Shown piece by piece: positions 51,712 through 62,429 of a stretch of DNA of 64,000 bases (position 1 is its first letter; the number at the start of each line of letters is the position of its first letter). The stretch is from Sialis fuliginosa (Eukaryota; Arthropoda; Insecta; Megaloptera; Sialidae). A model generated the notes under the pieces. That model did no database searches, was not told the origin of the DNA, and saw only the letters and a list, made by a program, of their open reading frames with translations. The position numbers and the translations under genes are program-made. The DNA is taken from contig OY540812.1 in assembly GCA_961205875.1 (NCBI GenBank), forward strand, positions 17,174,001 to 17,238,000, given 5' to 3'.

Positions 51712-51917
51712 CTGAAATAAAATAAATTAATTTATATTAATGAATGTACATAAGAATTAGTTTAAAATATAAATTCTGATTAACTGACAAAAAGTAAATT
51801 ATTAATAGTGTAGATATAGAATGTAGCAAAAGTTTGGAACTTACAGACTTTTGATACTTAGTTGCCAAAGTTATGGCTTCTAATTTTTGAAAAACTAAAA
51901 AATTTCAGAAATACATA

Positions 51918-52472
51918 CAGTGTATTCCAAGTTGATTAAGCCATAGGAAATTTAACATAGGGAGTAGGGACAATTAGAAATGTTGTAGTAGCCTTTGGTC
52001 AAATTTAACGATATATTCGATCAAAGGTTACTACAATACTTCTAATTGTCCCCATGTTAAATTTCCTATGGCTTAATCAACTTGGAATACACTGCAGTTT
52101 GATTAAGACATAGGAAATTTAACATGGGGGCAATTAGAAATGTTGTAGTAATCTTTGGTCAAATTTAACGATGATGATTGGTGCATTTTGAAATGCAGCC
52201 ACAAAATTTAATAAAATAGTAATCAGTATTTAGTTTTCAAATTTATATCTGTCAAAAAATATTATTATAATTTTATCTAGGATGCTTAAATTAATGAAAT
52301 TAAAGTTGAGAACAAAATACTGTTGATTAATTTAAAATTTATCAGTTAGTTTCGAGGCGGCATTTCAAAATGTACCAATCACACTTCGTTAAATTTGACC
52401 AAAGGTTACTACAACATTTCTAATTGTCCCCATGTTAAATTTCCTATGTCTTAATCAACTTGGAATACACTG
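51918..52472. mobile_element. Composite of two palindromic TA-flanked MITEs in the CK1 alpha intron
   Basis: Unit A (51918-52094) is almost entirely a palindrome: CAGTGTATTCCAAGTTGATT runs inward and returns as its complement with hardly any spacer. Unit B (52095-52472) belongs to the same family. It has ~95-bp inverted arms, a ~150-bp AT-rich spacer and a left end missing about 10 bases. TA flanks the pair (51916-51917 and 52473-52474). Confidence 0.85.
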
Positions 52473-54351
52473 TATAAGAAAATAATAAATAAATCAGGTC
52501 CGTATCAAACAAATTTAGAATTTTTATTTTCTAATTAAATTGTATAAATAAAAATAAAAATATTGGTATTTGTTATATAGGATGATTCAACACTGTCGTG
52601 CCAAATTTGAACAGTAAATCGAGAAAAATATTTTAAGCAAAAAAATTTATATGAACATGCATCTGGAAATTTTTTATGATAAAGCTACAGCCCTCTAAAG
52701 ATTTTGTCCAAATTTATTTTTTATTTAATATCTTGAGAACCCATTGTGATATAGTTATGAAATTTGATATTTAGTTTAGTATTAATAAGTGTTATCTATT
52801 TCCAGTATTAACTTATTATTATATAAAAGATTATAAGACACAAAATACACAAATACTTTAGGTAGGTACTCATTTGTCATAGGATAAACGGTTTACGAGA
52901 AATATCTATACAAAAGAATGCATGTAGAATTTTACTTAATACGGATTTTTCAAATTACACAAAATAAATAAAAAATTAAAAGTAAGAAAAAAAGTTCATA
53001 TAAATATACCTCCTAAGTCCTAATAGGTCTCCTCTTACAATTAGATCTATAGCCCGGTCGCCGCCAAAGGCTGAGGCCCGAGTTTTGAGTATCTAAATAT
53101 GGCATGATTTGGGGTTGGGGCGTAAGCGCCCATGGGTAAAGCACATAGTTTTTAAATAAAACAATACTTATTTTATTAATCTTTTTTCAATAGTAACTAA
53201 TTTTGCATATTTTATCGTATAGTGTGCGAATTACGAAAAAATCCGACTGCAAACGTTGTATATTCATTTCAGTTTTTAGACACCGTTGTGCATTGTTAAT
53301 ATAAGCTTGTAAAACGATAATAAATACTAGTAGAACGCATTTAGAAGTATGTAGTTACTTGACATATTACGAACCTTACATCGACGTATTTTTGTGAGGA
53401 CTAATAACGTATATATTATATTTTTTGTATCGATTATGGAAACTCCATAACACGGAGGCGGTAATCCGATACTTGGGGGTCTGTCCGTCCGTCTGTCTTG
53501 AATGATGTCCGATCGAGTCGGTGTAAGAGGAAACGAGACCGGCCGGTTCAGTCCGCCAAGTTCGCTGACCTCTATGTTTTTTATTTTTTTATCTCTTCTT
53601 CATCCCAATGCTTTTTGTTGTGTTCGGTTGTTACAATACCACGGAATAGACAACTGTATCGAATCATTCGTAGTAAAAGAGCCGCGCATTAAAAAGATAC
53701 AAGATATTTTCTTTTATAAATAGTAGTTTGATGCAATACCGAATAACCAGAAAAACAAATCATAATAAAGTTGAATTTGCCAAAAATAAGAACAAAACAT
53801 ACAGTAATTTTATTATATAAAAGTAAAATATATTTCATTTAAGGTAAACATTTACAAATTGACCACAAAAATATCATTCGTTTAGCTCAATCAACTAAAT
53901 AAGAAACCGCAGTTTATCCGTTTAAAACCGTAATAATTATCATTTAGAAAACATATTTGGTATAATATACATAGATTTATACTCATTATTGTTTTAAAGA
54001 ACATCTTGATAATTTGTTATTGTAAAATAGACTATGAAAAATATACTGAATGTTTAAGTTTAGATCAAGCAAAACATAATAAGTTATTTATCATTAAGTT
54101 TTTCATTTTAATAAAATAATTTTTTATGTTTCATTAAATGACATTTTAATAAAACAACAATCTTATCAAAGTTTATTTACTACTACGTACACGAACTAAT
54201 AAAGAAATGTTCTAAAATATGTTATACAATTGTATGTTTTCAATTTCCACTCTGATAAAAAAAGGTTTGAAGCCAAACATACTGTCCAAACGCATTTCTA
54301 ATTTAAAAAAAATGCTGCCATGGGTGCCTCGGGAATTTTTTATACGTAATA
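52473..54351. other. CK1 alpha intron or upstream sequence
   Basis: No coding exon recognised. A CpG-rich patch lies at about 53445-53560, containing GTCCGTCCGTCTGTC and GACCGGCCGG words. It could be a promoter or 5' UTR. Confidence 0.35.
53445..53560. promoter_or_regulatory. CpG-rich patch 4
   Basis: Local G+C and CpG enrichment in AT-rich DNA, 1.7 kb upstream of the first visible CK1 alpha exon. Neither strand encodes the missing kinase N-lobe. It may be an alternative promoter or 5' UTR exon (inference only). Confidence 0.25.
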
Positions 54352-57074
54352 TAGACCGAGCTCTGATAGCAAAAAATGATACGTCATCGAACACCTCAAA
54401 TTTAAAAAGTGAAAATGGTTGGAAATAATGTAAACAACATGTTAGACCCGGCAGACTATTAAAAATATGTTAATTGCTATGCTTAATGAATTTTTGAAAT
54501 GAGTTAAAAAAACAATGAATATACCTTACAAAACACCTGCATGAAATTTACATAGTTTATAGTAAATAATGTGCAATTTTTGAAAAAAAAATGCTGCTTA
54601 GCAATTTTTGTTAATTACCTTGTCTGCCTTAAATTTTTATAAGTTATAATTTTCAACAAAAGTACGTCACATAACACCTTTTTTTTATTTATAAAAAAAT
54701 GAAGTTTGAGATCTCCCCTATCTGTTAAAACTTTGCTGACTGAAAATTTTTGTTAATTACCTTGTCTGCCTTAAATTTTTATAAGCTATAATTTTTAACA
54801 AAAGTACGTCACATAACACCTTTTTTTTTTTTTTTAAATAAAGTTTGGGATCACCTCTATCTATTAAAACTTGTCTGCCTAACAATTTTTATTAATTAAT
54901 ACCTGCAAACTTTTATTTTGCCTGCACTATTTTCATAGAATTTCGATAAATGGTAATATTCAAGTTTCCGAGCAAAGAAATATCTATTACCTGCAAGTCT
55001 TATCTCAAATCCCAATAGATCAGCGGTTCCCAACTTTCATTTTATTTATTTGTGGAGATCAGTTATCAAGTGCTCGGTGCTTAATTAACTTTTCACACAG
55101 CTTATGTTTTTTGTTGGGAGGAAGGGGTGTGCCACTGTATCTTTTTTCGCCATTATAAATTTTTTTTCGCTTACCCCTGAGAGTACGCGTACTCCAGGCA
55201 GGATATTCATCTATTAGGATTTTGGAATTCACGACAATGATTTATTTAAATTTTAAATAAATAATTGTCCTGAATTAACAATCAAATCATTAAATTTTAT
55301 AAAATTAATATTTCTATATATTATATATTCATCGGGAGCCGGATGTAAATCTTTGAAGGGCCGGCACGCAGGTCCTATTTTGGTGATCGCTGGTCTAGAC
55401 TCTAGACTCTAGGGTAAACCCTATTTGTTTTATTTGAAAGAATTATGAATGTTTATTATTATTTTTAACTATTCTGATACATTAAAAAATTACTATAGTT
55501 CCAATAAATAATTGATTGAATCTAGCAAATTATTTATTTAAATCGTTGCAATGAAATATTTTATAAGCTCCATCAAATATCTGATAAATTCGATATAATT
55601 TATTGATTTAAAAAAATAATAAAAAATAGAATATTATTTAAAAGACATAAATTATAGATAATAATATTCTCTGCAGCATGTCTCAAATTAATTTTTTTAA
55701 ACGTAATTACTAAACCGGAAACGGATGTTTACTCTTGTCATTTTTTTTTTAAGATTTGTTTTCAAAATAGGAGGTTTTCTTCCCAGACAAAATTTAATCT
55801 TAAATATAAAATTTCACCCTTCGACGATTTGTCGTATTTGAGTTACTGCGCTTACAAACAGACAGACACACAGACATCATAGCGAAAATAATCAGAATAG
55901 ATTCAGGGAAGGTATATTCTTTTTCTAATTTTCGATAACCCTTCACCAAAATTTCGATGTGACAATGGAGAGGAATTTATTTTTTTGGTCGTCACATCGA
56001 GGCGCATAACTTTTTTAATTTTTAATATTTTTCAATAAAAATTGGTATTCAATAAGTTGAATATATATTTAATAAGATGTCTACTACCTGATCGCAAAAT
56101 AATATGGTATACATATATAAAATTCTCAAACATTGACAATCATATCACAGTGGCTTTCCCCCTTAAGACTGACCTGGTAAAAAACATTTTTTCGATAAAA
56201 AAACTCTCTTAATATATAAAAGAGATGTAAAACCTCGATTGATAATTAAAAAAAAAAAAAAAAGTTGTCAACGGTTATATTACATTTTTTTTTAACAAAA
56301 AAATGTGGTCGTAGCGCTTAAAAAATGAAGACTGACAAAGTAAAAAACGTTTTTTTTGCTGGCAGCAAAATTTTAATGCAATAAGAAGTCTCAAAGTTAA
56401 TGTTAGAAAAAAAATTAAGATGGTGTTTTTTCACGGCCTCCGTATAAACTATTTAAACGAAAAAAAAATCATTGGCACGGCGCTTAAAAATTAAGACTGA
56501 CATAGTAAAAAACATTTTTTCGATGGCACACAAATTTATAAGCATAGAAGAGGTCTCAAACTTTATTTAAAAAAAAAAGAAAAAAGGTGTTATGTCACGC
56601 CAACGGTTGAGCCGGACATCCATCTCATGCATGGATGCTGCACATTCAAAATTAAGGCAGACAAGGTAATTAACGAAAATTTCCAGTCAGCAAAGTTTTA
56701 ACAGATAGGGGAGATCTCAAACTTCATTTTTTTATAAATAAAAAAAAGGTGTTATGTGACGTACTTTTGTTGAAAATTATAACTTATAAAAATTTAAGGC
56801 AGACAAGGTAATTAACAAAAATTGCTAAGCAGCATTTTTTTTTCAAAAATTGCACATTATTTACTATAAACTGTGTAAATTTCATGCAGGTGTTTTGTAA
56901 GGTATATTCATTGTTTTTTTAACTCATTTCAAAAATTCATTAAGCATAGCAATTAACATATTTTTAATAGTCTGCCGGGTCTAATATGTTGTTTACATTA
57001 TTTCCAACCATTTTCACATTTTAAATTTGAGGTGTTCGATGACGTACCATTTTTTGCTATCAGAGCTCGGTCTA
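54352..57074. mobile_element. 2.7-kb fold-back element with ~424-bp arms and internal tandem units
   Basis: The outer arms, 54352-54775 and 56650-57074, are near-identical inverted copies starting TAGACCGAGCTCTGATAGC. Inside the right arm and beyond, a ~160-bp unit beginning AAGACTGAC or AAGGCAGAC repeats five times, at 56165, 56328, 56493, 56654 and 56796. The left side carries at least two inverted counterparts in tandem (about 54620-54890). The centre is unique AT-rich DNA with a hAT-like insertion at 55021-55392. No transposase. Architecture resembles Drosophila FB or Galileo-type elements; the superfamily is not established. Confidence 0.82.
55021..55392. mobile_element. hAT-like MITE inside the fold-back element
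   Basis: Starts CAGCGGTTCCCAACTTT and ends with the near-complement AAAATAGG-type order reading TGGTGATCGCTG. A GCCGGATG..GGGCCGGCACGC segment near the right end is typical of hAT elements. A clear 8-bp target duplication is not visible. CTAGACT is repeated about three times just beyond the right end. Confidence 0.55.
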
Positions 57075-57336
57075 ATACTGACAATGAGAGTGAACAGTGT
57101 AGAGTCGCATGCAGAAGTTGTCTTCTAGTTTTCATTCATATTCGCTTATCACAAACTTAGTAGGCTCCTCCTATTTGATTATTATAATATTTAAATCATT
57201 TCTTCATGTACCAAACAATTTTCGTGATATTTTTTCGTTCAATATTTTTTAGTCGTAATCGAAACTCGAACTAAGTTCTCATCACTGAATATGTGATATT
57301 TGAATGTCTAAATCATTTTAAACACTAGCTTGACAT

Positions 57337-57483
57337 TGATTAGTCTCAAATTGAAATTGATTATTCTCAATTTAAAATTGTTTAGTCTCAATTTGAATTT
57401 GATTATTCCCAATATGAAATTGATTATTCTCAATTTGAATTTGATTATTCTCAATTTGAAATTGATTAGTCTCTATTTGAAGT
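57337..57483 (+). repeat. 21-bp minisatellite, seven units
   Basis: Seven head-to-tail units of TGATTATTCTCAATTTGAAAT with few substitutions. Being a multiple of three, the array keeps an open frame of Leu/Ile/Asn-rich heptads, which I take as a by-product and not a protein. It abuts the MITE fragment that follows. Confidence 0.88.
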
Positions 57484-57754
57484 TGAAAAGGTATAGTATC
57501 TATGGATATGTTGTGGAATTTAGAGCATTGATACTTTAACTTCTTCAACTACTTCAACACAGTAGATAACATTGGCCGTACAAAATAATTTTCATAATAT
57601 CGCCACTGTTTTAATACCGTTGGTGTTTACATATCATGCGTGCGCAATTGTCAAGCTATTCATGAAACTTCAAGAGAACTGTCAGATAAGTTAGAAACCT
57701 TATTTGAAAATGCTTGCTAGCGAGTAAATTTTGCTAGCTCGTTTATAATACCGA
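57484..57754 (+). mobile_element. Diverged second copy of the MITE at 32113-32443
   Basis: Shares GTATCTATGGAT, GTGGAATTTAGAGCA, CCGTACAAAATAATTTTCAT and CCACTGTTTTAATACCGTT in order with 32190-32310. It ends GCTAGCTCGTTTATAATACCG, a decayed form of the same terminus. Confidence 0.72.
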
Positions 57755-57866
57755 ATATTACACTTTTTTATATTTTTCTTTCTACTTGTAATTTTTCAAC
57801 TACACAAATTAGCTTTTAAAACTGCAGTTTTCATTTTTGGAAACTGCAGAAATAAGCTACAACTAC

Positions 57867-58327
57867 ACCTATCCCCCGATTTACATGGCACTTGTTATAC
57901 ACGATTTCGCTTTTACACGATTTATAAATTGACAATTTTCAAAAAACTAGTAAAAATGTTTATTCCGCTTCATATATGTACGCCTATACAAAGATTTGAT
58001 GATATTTTTGAATTTTTTTCCTTCGGTAACCTGATGAAAAGAACAGGAGATTCCCGGGCTTGTATAATATACATTTAGGGGAATCTCGGTAATCTGTGCG
58101 TATGTATTTCACAATACAAGTGGGTAGCACAGGTGTTGTTTTATGAACTAAGAACAATTTTGAGTTTTCCAAGATGTCTGACTTTTGTTTTACTTAAATA
58201 AATTACTGAATAATGCACATTTTGTTTTTTTTTTTCGTTTTACACGATTTTACTTAGCAAAATCCAAGATTTCAGTTTACACGGTTTTGTGCAGAACGTA
58301 TCTACCGTGTAAATCGGGGGATAGGTG
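57867..58327. mobile_element. TA-flanked MITE with CACCTATCCCCCGATTTACA ends
   Basis: 461 bp. A perfect 20-bp terminal inverted repeat, CACCTATCCCCCGATTTACA, lies between TA dinucleotides. Subterminal TTTACACGATTT words occur in both halves. No coding capacity. Probably pogo/mariner-related. Confidence 0.83.
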
Positions 58328-60314
58328 TATACACTAAAATAACCCTTGTTAAGAAGAGTTCTTATAAATACATAAAGTTTGGTAACTACTGTACTCATAT
58401 TGCCATATTACGGTTATATTTGCACCAATCTATTTAATTAAAATTGACCGTCTCAAGTATAATACGTGCAATTTAATTAATTCTGCGTTAATATAGTTTT
58501 TGTGGTACTTATACATTATTTCACAACACAACCTGAAAGACGATGTCGCAAATAAATATTTTGATTTGATAATTTATTGTTAATTCCATTAATAATAGCT
58601 ACTGATATAATATTTATAGTATTCAATTTTGACTTTATGCGAGATATAAAATGAAGCAAAACATAGTTTTAATAGATATAACAATGCATTAGGTCATAGA
58701 TCTCAAACCTTTTTTTGTCGCCCACTTTTGCTGTATTTTGTTATTTCAAACAAGTTCAACACCTACTTTGATACTGAAGATGAAATCTGCATTGCTGATA
58801 CTACAGAAGTTTAATAGTTTAGTAGTTTTTACATGTATATTTAGGTACAAAGTCCCAGCTAGCAAATTATTGGTATACACCTTTATTTTGTTTTAAATAA
58901 TGTTTAAAAATTTACACAGAGTCAAAGGTCACAAAAATTATTTTTCCTTGTATACATCGCTTCTATTGGTCGACCGACAGAAATAATTATTACAAAAATT
59001 ATTTTTTTCTATGAGCAACCGTTTGGACAATAATCTAATAATTTTTAACCTCGTATTACGCGCATATCGATGGAGACTTTTGATATATTACTTAAAACAA
59101 AAATTAGGACCCACGTACCCCCTTTTTTGTCTATATATGACTAGACTATAAGTACTCATTATCAATGCTGAATCTAGTGTGGTGCCGAAGAGGAGAGGGA
59201 CATTTTTCAGGCGAAATAAAATCCCCCTTTGACCAAAATATATAGTTGATCATAAAAAAAACAATTATAAAAGAGTATAGACAACTAAAATAATTAGTGT
59301 TATTTTGATTAATTTATATTTATTTATAAATTTACTGACATCACTTTTAAAAAAATCTCGCTAAATTTTCTGCTCGTCAAAAAGTAAGGATATTCTTTAA
59401 ACGAAGATTTATTTATTTTAAACAAGACCAACTTATAATATCTAGTGATGAAACTTTTATTTGTAATTTAGTTTTATAAATGGTAAGAAATTTAACAGTA
59501 ATAAATAAAACATATTTTAATACACTTAATTCTAAACCGTCTTATTTTGCAATATACCAGGAAACATAAAATGTATATTAATTTTTCACCTCCGGATCAT
59601 TTATTTCACAACATTTAAAATAGTAATGAAGGCCAATTTAATTCGATTTTAAAAAAAGATAAACTGTTGTATTTTTTTGCAGTTTTGCTTAACAATAAGA
59701 CAATCGAATACATTTGATAATAATATTTACAATGTTTAGAAGCCGCTGACATTAATGACGACATAACGCCGTTTATTCAATGATTATTCTAAATATCTGT
59801 GTGCACAATCTGTGGCGAAGAGCTTAGTTAGCAAAGCAAAGCTACAACACACGATTTCCATTTTAAATCGCAGCCCAATTCCCAAACGCTGTCCTTGGCG
59901 TGCGAGGTACTTTCATCTAGCAGCGTTGTGGTGACGGCGACCTTATTGCCCCATAACGAAACGTTGGTGCTTGCTTCGTTACCTACGACCAGATATCGTC
60001 AAAATGTGTATGCGCCGACAGTTTGAAGATCTCTGATTAGAACACACGCTTTATCAGGACAAAGATAATCTTATTAAATATTGAATAATGATTGGTTAGT
60101 ATATTGGTTTTTGACTACACATTTTTGTTCCCTATTTTTGTAAACTAATCATGATAATATTCAGATATTGGTCGAAATGGTAACACAACTCTCAAAAGAG
60201 ATACATGATGATTATAGTTTTAGTAAACACTGCTATATATCATTCGCTATTAAAATAATCTTTTACAAAAAAAAACATGTTTTCATTAGGAACCTAACAG
60301 TTACAGAATGTTAA
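58328..60314. other. AT-rich stretch with decayed hAT-like fragments
   Basis: No gene seen. Positions about 58695-59125 run from ATCTCAAACCTTTTTTTGTC to GACCCACGTACCCCC, resembling worn hAT ends. Positions 59820-60010 are less AT-rich and unidentified. Confidence 0.35.
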
Positions 60315-60359
60315 GCTCTTGATGAGGACTTCTTGTGAAGTCGAAACACGTGTCGAGTG
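60315..60359 (+). ncRNA. Hammerhead-ribozyme-like motif, probably decayed
   Basis: The order matches a hammerhead. Stem I is GCTC/GAGT. The core is TTGATGA (consensus CTGATGA). Stem II is GACTTC/GAAGTC with a TTGT loop. Then come GAAA and a self-complementary stem III, CACGTG, ending in the cleavage triplet GTC before GAG. Deviations are U in place of the essential C at core position 3 and an unpaired G ahead of stem II, so activity is doubtful. Minimal palindromic stem III sequences of this kind are known from hammerheads of Penelope-like retroelements. No reverse transcriptase is seen nearby. Confidence 0.55.
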
Positions 60360-61988
60360 ACATTGTTCTCCCGTGATTAAAGTGTATATTTTTAGTTTAA
60401 GTGACAAAAAACCAGTTACTCTATTTTCCAGTAATGTTCTAAATTAAACATTTTTAAATAGAATAATCCGATTATTTGTCTTAATTAAATTATTGCATTT
60501 TTTAAGTTTGGGAACCACTGTTTATATTCACATCGCCTGTCAGCTATGGATTTACATGGTTTCATTTTAATTTATAATACCTCGAGTTACTATCACTGAG
60601 CACAGACAGTTTATGTAAGTCGAAATATAGGTATTAGGTTGTGACGCCTATATTTTGTTTAATCTATTTATTATGTACTTCCTTGTTGCAATGCCTAATG
60701 CTAAAAAAATAATATATCAGAGGTTTTCTGAGAAGAGAACATTTGGCGAATTTATCTTTTCTTCGGTGAAATCCTATAATATTTTGTTCCTCTTATTTTC
60801 ACAGCATTTGTATTGTTTGAGTCATGAGATATAGTGACATTAACCCACTATAATAGCCCGGAGTCACAGTGACTCCGTGCTGTTTTCGAATTCGATTTAT
60901 TATTTTTTTTTTAACAAATTTTTGAAACAAATTTGAATAATAAACCATCGTTTTTTCATAAAATATTTTGTACTTTATTTTCCTCTAAAATGCTCTCTTC
61001 ATTCTTCAAAATAAATATACCTAATTTTTGAAAATCATGTAAAAACCAATATACCCACCAGAAAGACATATTTAAGGATTCAAACACCGTTTGAATTTTT
61101 GAAAAATCTCTAAAAACAAAGAGTAATTTTTGTAAAAATAAAACACGTCATTTTTCCAATTTTTTTTCGCGGATTTTAACATATTCAAAATAAAGATTTC
61201 ACACACATTTAAAAAAAAAGGTTTTAAATGCACTACCAATTTTTCTTGAGCCATTTGGAAGATTCTGAAAATTTCTGCCGCCCTTCAAAGTGATTGGGGC
61301 CTAATTGACCCTTTCTATCATTACGTTGTTTATTATAGAGGGATAAATATTAAGCTGTCTGTTTTGTAAATATAGTGTAAAACAGGCATTACGATCGTCA
61401 TGGCATCTATACTCTACATCCTTACTGTAGGTCCCCGTGCCAGAATTTTCAACGGCTTCCCAAGCTAGAGCCCTACTTATAGAGTTATTTTACAATTGAT
61501 TTCAATCAGAACATTTGAAAAGTACACTACTGATTGCTACTACTATATACTATGCCATTTGTCCAACCCTACATAAGTAGTTGATAACTGTAAAAACCAA
61601 CGGCTGATTTGATGACAGACCATCATTTGCAGTCAGTCTGCGCACTGTAACATATAGTCAAACAATTATTTTGTATAACAACGGGAACTGTTTGATGTAG
61701 CAATTTTTGATTTTATCCGAGCGCATCAAACAACATTATGACGTTCATATTCAGTTAAATAATACCGACCTGTGTATGTATTTACGTTCAGAAATACACT
61801 TCCGCGGAACAAAAATAGACGTTTTTATTTGATTCTATTTCTGTTCCCAACGGAATGACACGTGCTTTTTTATCGGTGCACCCAAACTTCACTTAATTTT
61901 GTATAAATTATAATTTGAATACGTTTGTCTCACATAATTATGCTCTTTTATTCCAAAAAAAATTACTAAAAATTAAATATTGCATTAT
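60360..61988. other. AT-rich stretch with element ends
   Basis: TTTGGGAACCACTG at about 60507 is a typical hAT right end without a visible partner. TTAACCC at 60840 followed by the 19-bp palindrome CGGAGTCACAGTGACTCCG (60859-60877) resembles a piggyBac-type terminus. No gene. Confidence 0.4.
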
Positions 61989-62429
61989 AAGGTACTGGCA
62001 CCAGTCTTGGATATGCCCCCAGTAATGGCTATTGTTAAATTAAATGTATTGAATTAGAAATATTTGTTGATATTTCATTATAGGTGTCGAAATGGTAGAC
62101 ATTTAAACTAACTGCTTTACATTGTTTCAAATTTGACGATTCTTTCTTTAATATCGTAGTACTTATCATTTTGTAATCATTAGCAAGTGTCTATCACTGC
62201 TTGCTCGTTACTGGTTTTACTTTATCCATTACTGGAGAAAAAACATAAAATAAGACTATAATTTAAAAAATAAACTATATTTGCGGACTTAGGTAATAAA
62301 ATTGATTAAATAAAGAGTAACTTGTTTTATTATTAACATGAGTTCATGAGAATTATAAAAAAAAGCCCGTCAATCACAAAAACAGTAAACCTTGCTCTTA
62401 TAGCGGCCATAACTGGTGCCAGTACCTTA
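61989..62429 (+). mobile_element. MITE family A, copy 5
   Basis: 441-bp copy with intact ends AAGGTACTGGCACCAGT and ACTGGTGCCAGTACCTT. It has an internal deletion of roughly 100 bp relative to copy 2. The ends are the best preserved of the five, suggesting it is among the youngest. Confidence 0.9.

Noticed and set aside
53498-53723. Candidate CK1 alpha 5' exon
   Set aside because: Lies upstream of the kinase exon but on the wrong strand, and neither strand encodes the GXGXFG loop or the catalytic lysine.
57330-57539. Leu/Ile/Asn heptad-repeat protein
   Set aside because: Direct translation of the 21-bp minisatellite; no start context, partner exon or domain.
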